A DNA stretch of 64,000 bases, taken from positions 69,693-133,692 of the forward strand of contig JADJMA010000005.1 in NCBI GenBank assembly GCA_016709845.1, in the 5' to 3' direction. Origin of the DNA: Flammeovirgaceae bacterium. GTDB lineage: Bacteria; Bacteroidota; Bacteroidia; Cytophagales; Cyclobacteriaceae. A program made the position numbers and the translations under genes. The notes beneath the pieces are model-generated. The model saw nothing but the letters and a program-made list of their open reading frames with translations, did not search any database and was not told where the DNA came from. Position 1 is the stretch's first letter. Each line of letters begins with the position of its first letter. Shown piece after piece: positions 60,874-64,000 of this stretch.

Positions 60874-61353
60874 TCAGAGCATTCTTTCGATAATACCCAC
60901 GAGTTGTGTTAAATGCTTCTCATCGATTTTATCAAAATCATTTAGCTTGTCACTGTCAACATCTAAAACGAGGACTACTTCATTATTCTTAAAGGCAGGC
61001 AAAACTATTTCCGATTTAGAATCAGAGCTACAGGCGATATGTCCCCGAAATTCATCTACATCGGGAACGACTAACACCTGTTTTTCTTTCCAACTGGCAC
61101 CACAAACACCTTTGCCCATGGTAATTCGCGTGCAAGCAATCGGTCCTGAAAAGGTCCTAAACCAATTCATTTTTTTTACCAGATAAAATCCTACCCAGAA
61201 AAAATTCATGGTTTGTTTTAAAGCCGCAGCAATGTTCGCCAGATTAGCCATCAAATCTGGTTCACCGGTTGTTAACGCTTCAATTTGCGGAATAAGTGCC
61301 TCGTATCTTGCCGCTTTATCGGTTGCTGTTGATATTATCAGGTTCTCTGCCAT
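60874..61353 (-). CDS. Free methionine-R-sulfoxide reductase (GAF domain)
   Basis: 159-residue single GAF-domain enzyme that reduces free methionine-(R)-sulfoxide. The three active-site cysteines are present with the family spacing: CTRITMGKGVC gives two 10 apart, and HIACSS supplies the third 24 further on. VVPDVDEF and IVLPAF are the substrate-pocket blocks. It is 19 bases upstream of the MutS-like gene on the same strand. The frame is intact. Confidence 0.9.
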   Translation of the reverse strand: MAENLIISTATDKAARYEALIPQIEALTTGEPDLMANLANIAAALKQTMNFFWVGFYLVKKMNWFRTFSGPIACTRITMGKGVCGASWKEKQVLVVPDVDEFRGHIACSSDSKSEIVLPAFKNNEVVLVLDVDSDKLNDFDKIDEKHLTQLVGIIERML

Positions 61354-61383
61354 GTCGTAAAATTAGTCCAAAAAACTTCTTTG

Positions 61384-61400
61384 GTCTGTACCCTACAGAC
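61384..61400. repeat. Perfect 7-bp hairpin
   Basis: GTCTGTA at 61384-61390 pairs with TACAGAC at 61394-61400 over a CCC loop. It is one of two palindromes in the same gap with a shared CTGT...ACAG core. Confidence 0.7.
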
Positions 61401-61409
61401 TAAAATATT

Positions 61410-61433
61410 GTGTTCTGTGGGGACACAGAACAC
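61410..61433. repeat. Perfect 10-bp hairpin
   Basis: GTGTTCTGTG at 61410-61419 pairs with CACAGAACAC at 61424-61433 over a GGGA loop. On the minus strand it is followed by AATATTTT, so it may end transcription from the upstream PLP-enzyme gene or be a REP-like element. Confidence 0.75.
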
Positions 61434-61455
61434 GGGTTGGGGTCTACAGATTGCC

Positions 61456-62290
61456 TTAACCACCCTTGCCAGGATAAATCGTTGAGCCGGTATTTATAAT
61501 CAGCATCTTTTCATCGCGCGGCAATTCATCTCTCATTTGCAGCAACAAGGCGAGACCAGCTACTCCGGACGGTTCGCAACGCACAGAATGGTCGCGAATA
61601 ATTTCCAACGCCTCTTCCTGAAAGCTTTCATCCCATCTAAAATACCAGAAAGATTACCAATGCGATCATTTTGAATCAGTGAATTAATATAAAACTGATA
61701 GTCATCCAACGAAGGCAGATAATAAGAAAACAATTTATCCATGCGTGAGTTTGCATCGCGGGTGGTGGCGCCCATCAGAATTACACTGGGCGATTTTCTG
61801 AATATCGCCCTGAAAGCGGGATCGTGCCTATAAATGCGGTTATTAAATTCGTTCAACAATAATTAAAATCTTGATGAACAAATCCATACCATACCAAACA
61901 GTACAAAACAATAAGTCGGGTTTTCATTCAATGCTTCATAGGATAACCAATCGTGTGTTAATTGTCGTTGAAGCGATCGAGAATTTCGCATTAGCTTTGC
62001 AAGCCATGAATAAACTCCACCGCACAGTGCCCACCCGATTCGTGATGCCCCGTGCGTACCAGTTGCTCGCGGATAAGTCGAGAATTTCTTTGGGAATTCA
62101 ACCGTTTAGCGGATCTTTCTTCATGAATGGACAAAAGATCGCAGTATCCAAGGAGAGAATCCCTTAGCCGCCCGGCATAAATACCAAGCAATGCCCCTCA
62201 AAAATTACTCGCGCAGGGTGAAATTGTCCAGGGGGACTGTTCCATCTCCTGCGATGTAGGGCTTCTTCCGTATCGGTCTCCGATATAGAA
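61456..62290 (-). CDS. Fold-type II PLP-dependent enzyme, heavily disrupted
   Basis: The 3' part is readable: ILMGATTRDANSRMDKLF, then after a frame change EEALEIIRDHSVRCEPSGVA and LIINTGSTIYPGKGG, stopping at 61456. EPSG followed by a terminal (N/S)TG loop is typical of threonine dehydratase and threonine synthase-like enzymes. Upstream of about 61870 the frames change repeatedly and I cannot recover a convincing catalytic lysine or a start; the 5' limit given is a guess. It is either a real pseudogene or low-quality consensus; the state of both neighbours favours the latter. Confidence 0.45.
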
Positions 62291-62293
62291 ATT

Positions 62294-62908
62294 TCACGGG
62301 CTTCCCTTCATCTCTATCGTTTCTGCCGTTGGAAGCTCTTCTTGGAAAAATTTTTCTGAGAAATAAGAAATAGTTACACCACCCAGAAAATCCGATGAAT
62401 CAGCAATGTTGAATACAGGGCTAAAAAAACTCAAAATAAGATCACGCCTTCTAAAGGTACCCAATCAGGCCAGTGAAAATGGAAGGGGAGAGTAAAGCAT
62501 GTCAATCACCTGGCCCGTGAAACCATTTACTGTAGGCGCTTCAATAGGGCGTTATTCAAAAACACACCATAAAAGTACTATCAATTCGTTACCTACTGCA
62601 CCTCCTAAAACAAGCGCGAAACACATTGAAAATCCGTTGTGCGCCGGTTTCTGTACCATCTTAACCAGATAATAAGAAACACCAAGCGTGGCAAAGATTC
62701 TAAAAGTAGTCTAGCGACTAATTTCCAAATTTCGCTTTCCCCTCGGATGCAAAAGCCATACCTAGTTGTAAATAGGTAGTGCAGCCCGGAACCAATCACC
62801 AAAAACATTTGCTTCCTAGTGGATGTACATAAATTATGAACCAACATTTTGCTCGACTGGTCCTAGGATAATGGCCACAGGAACAATGAAAATATTTTTA
62901 TAATTCAT
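62294..62908 (-). CDS. lspA: Lipoprotein signal peptidase II, heavily disrupted
   Basis: LspA fragments appear in order across frames: MNYKNIFIVPVAIIL at the start, NVFGDWFRA, FRIFATLGVSYYLVKMVQK, FSMCFALVLGGAVGN, GFTGQVIDML, FHFHWPDWVPLEG and FSPVFNIADSS, ending near EELPTAETIEMKGSP. The GGAVGN and FNIADSS blocks correspond to the two catalytic aspartate regions. The enzyme cleaves prolipoprotein signals. At least eight frame changes and several stops would be needed, so boundaries are approximate. It directly follows ileS. Confidence 0.6.
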
Positions 62909-62940
62909 CTTAGTCTGTTCCCATCAACGCTGGTCCACAT

Positions 62941-64000
62941 TTAGTTCACCGTTACCTTCACCTTTGAAGTAAACTCATCCGCGTCACGCCTCAGTGGCTC
63001 TCGGAAGTTTCTCCAGTTAATTCAACAAAGCGCCCGGGTTTCGGTACGGATATAGTCCTTATGTTCCCGTCAAAGAAGAGGAAACTCTTCACCATCCTTT
63101 TCACTTCAATTGAAATTTTATCAACACCGCCAGCCCCATGTCCTTTCGGAGATTCTGAACCCGTATTACAAAATCACGGGCGATACCTTCTCGCTTCAAT
63201 TCCTCCGTAAGGGTAATATCAGACGCCTCGGTTAATCCATTTTCTGAAGCAACGGACCAACCCGGGATGTCTTCGGATGAGATCAAAACATCTTCCAACA
63301 CCAAATCAAATCCAGCTTTTAACGCCCCTTTCTTTTCAATGGTTTGAATATCTGTTGAGCGAATGAATTAATCACGGCGAAACTTCTTCATCCCAACACC
63401 ATACTGCTTTGCCAAGTTTGGCAAGGTGGGTTTCACTTTCTTTACGAGTAAGCTGACAGGCTCATCGATGTATTGGATTTCCTTTACGTTAACCTGACCC
63501 CGTATGGTCGCTTCCACCCTTTTAGCACGGCGAGAGCAAATTTCTCATCCACCACGGGCAACAATACTTTCTGTAATGGCGTGCGTACTTTAATCTTACT
63601 GGTTTTACGAATCGAATGAACCAACGAGCAGATTCGCTGCGCATAATCCATTGACTTTTCTAACTCCTCTACTTGCTTTTCAGAATCTGCCTTTACAAAT
63701 AGTGTATGGTGGTTGATTCATATTGCAGCAGTGTATTAGATTCTTTCGCTCCACTTGCGAAGATGTTGTCAGTAAGATTTCTATACAGCCACTCACTGAA
63801 AAAAGTTGCAATAGGCGCCATCAATTGGGCGGTTAAAAGAAGACATTCGTATAGGGTTTCATACGCTGCACGTTTATCTTCACTTACTTCCAGGCCTTCC
63901 CTCGAAGCTGGCGGAGGAGAGTTATAAACGTTTACGTTCCGGTTTAAACGCACGTACCAATTCGAAAGATGATCGTTCAGAAACTCTCCTGAATAGCGCG
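62941..64000 (-). CDS. ileS: Isoleucyl-tRNA synthetase, 3' part, disrupted and cut by window edge
   Basis: C-terminal anticodon-binding region of IleS. VRLNRNVNVYNSPPPA, DKRAAYETLYECLLLTAQLM and APIATFFSEWLYRNLTDNIF are readable near 63690-63960, then after several frame changes EELKREGIARDFVIRVQNLR near 63130-63220 and the end RDADEFTSKVKVTVN at 62941. It is a class I synthetase charging tRNA-Ile; the catalytic half lies beyond the right edge. Multiple frame changes are needed. Confidence 0.85.

Noticed and set aside
1..64000. tRNA, rRNA or riboswitch genes
   Set aside because: I looked for cloverleaf-like and conserved ribosomal segments in the gaps and found none I could defend.

Overview
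The window is chromosomal DNA of a Bacteroidota bacterium, most likely order Cytophagales. The support is the gene content: the gliding and type IX secretion protein SprA, Bacteroidota-specific families (DUF4292, DUF4837, DUF1599, DUF5777, BT_3928-like), an SDR-type threonine dehydrogenase beside kbl, WG-repeat and WD40-caspase exported proteins, many lipoproteins, and TAnnTTTG-like -7 elements. Genus or species cannot be assigned from sequence alone. Genes are tightly packed, often overlapping by 1-4 bases. I saw no rRNA, tRNA, insertion sequence or CRISPR array.

Layout. 1-1610: exported haem/YceI/beta-barrel trio. 1607-5708: minus-strand glycosyltransferase cluster that looks like polyprenyl-phosphate-sugar chemistry. 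5740-8832: polytopic 4Fe-4S membrane protein plus FAD oxidoreductase. 8922-10652: phosphorylase-like glucan enzyme lacking the usual PLP lysine. 10947-13258: cytochrome c and an orphan xdhC/mocA maturation pair. 13347-15466: WG-repeat protein. 15511-18536: floA-nfeD and proS. 18755-21459: Gly/Met/Tyr-rich exported protein and a FadL-like porin. 21456-23633: aroK, BT_3928-like and DUF1599 genes. 23639-28634: folP, cdaA and a WD40-caspase protein. 29217-31701: divergent kbl/tdh for threonine breakdown. 31718-42736: long plus-strand run of envelope genes (flippase, nucleotidyltransferase, TPR, DUF4292, EnvC-like, TatA, GatA, MltD, DUF4837). 42853-55570: maeB, an MreB paralogue, ruvA, sprA, gcvH, lipA. 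56105-61353: bestrophin-like protein, Tat-exported HisC-like aminotransferase, lipocalin-like protein, membrane MutS homologue, methionine sulfoxide reductase. 61456-64000: PLP enzyme, lspA and the 3' part of ileS, all badly broken.

Sequence quality dominates interpretation. About 27 of some 52 genes need at least one frame change to reconstruct a family-typical protein. Many of the breaks I could localise fall at or next to mononucleotide runs, which points to uncorrected long-read indels rather than decay. Two genes (DUF5777 and EnvC-like) also seem to lack a large internal segment. A 226-base tract with no adenine (55618-55843) and the degraded 61.4-64 kb end look like failed consensus. 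Disrupted genes are given below as one reconstructed span each.

No single clearly new system stands out. The best candidates for a second look are the Fe-S/FAD membrane redox pair, the cdaA-linked secreted WD40-caspase, the Lys-to-Thr phosphorylase homologue, the divergent MreB paralogue, the membrane-anchored MutS and the Tat-exported aminotransferase.
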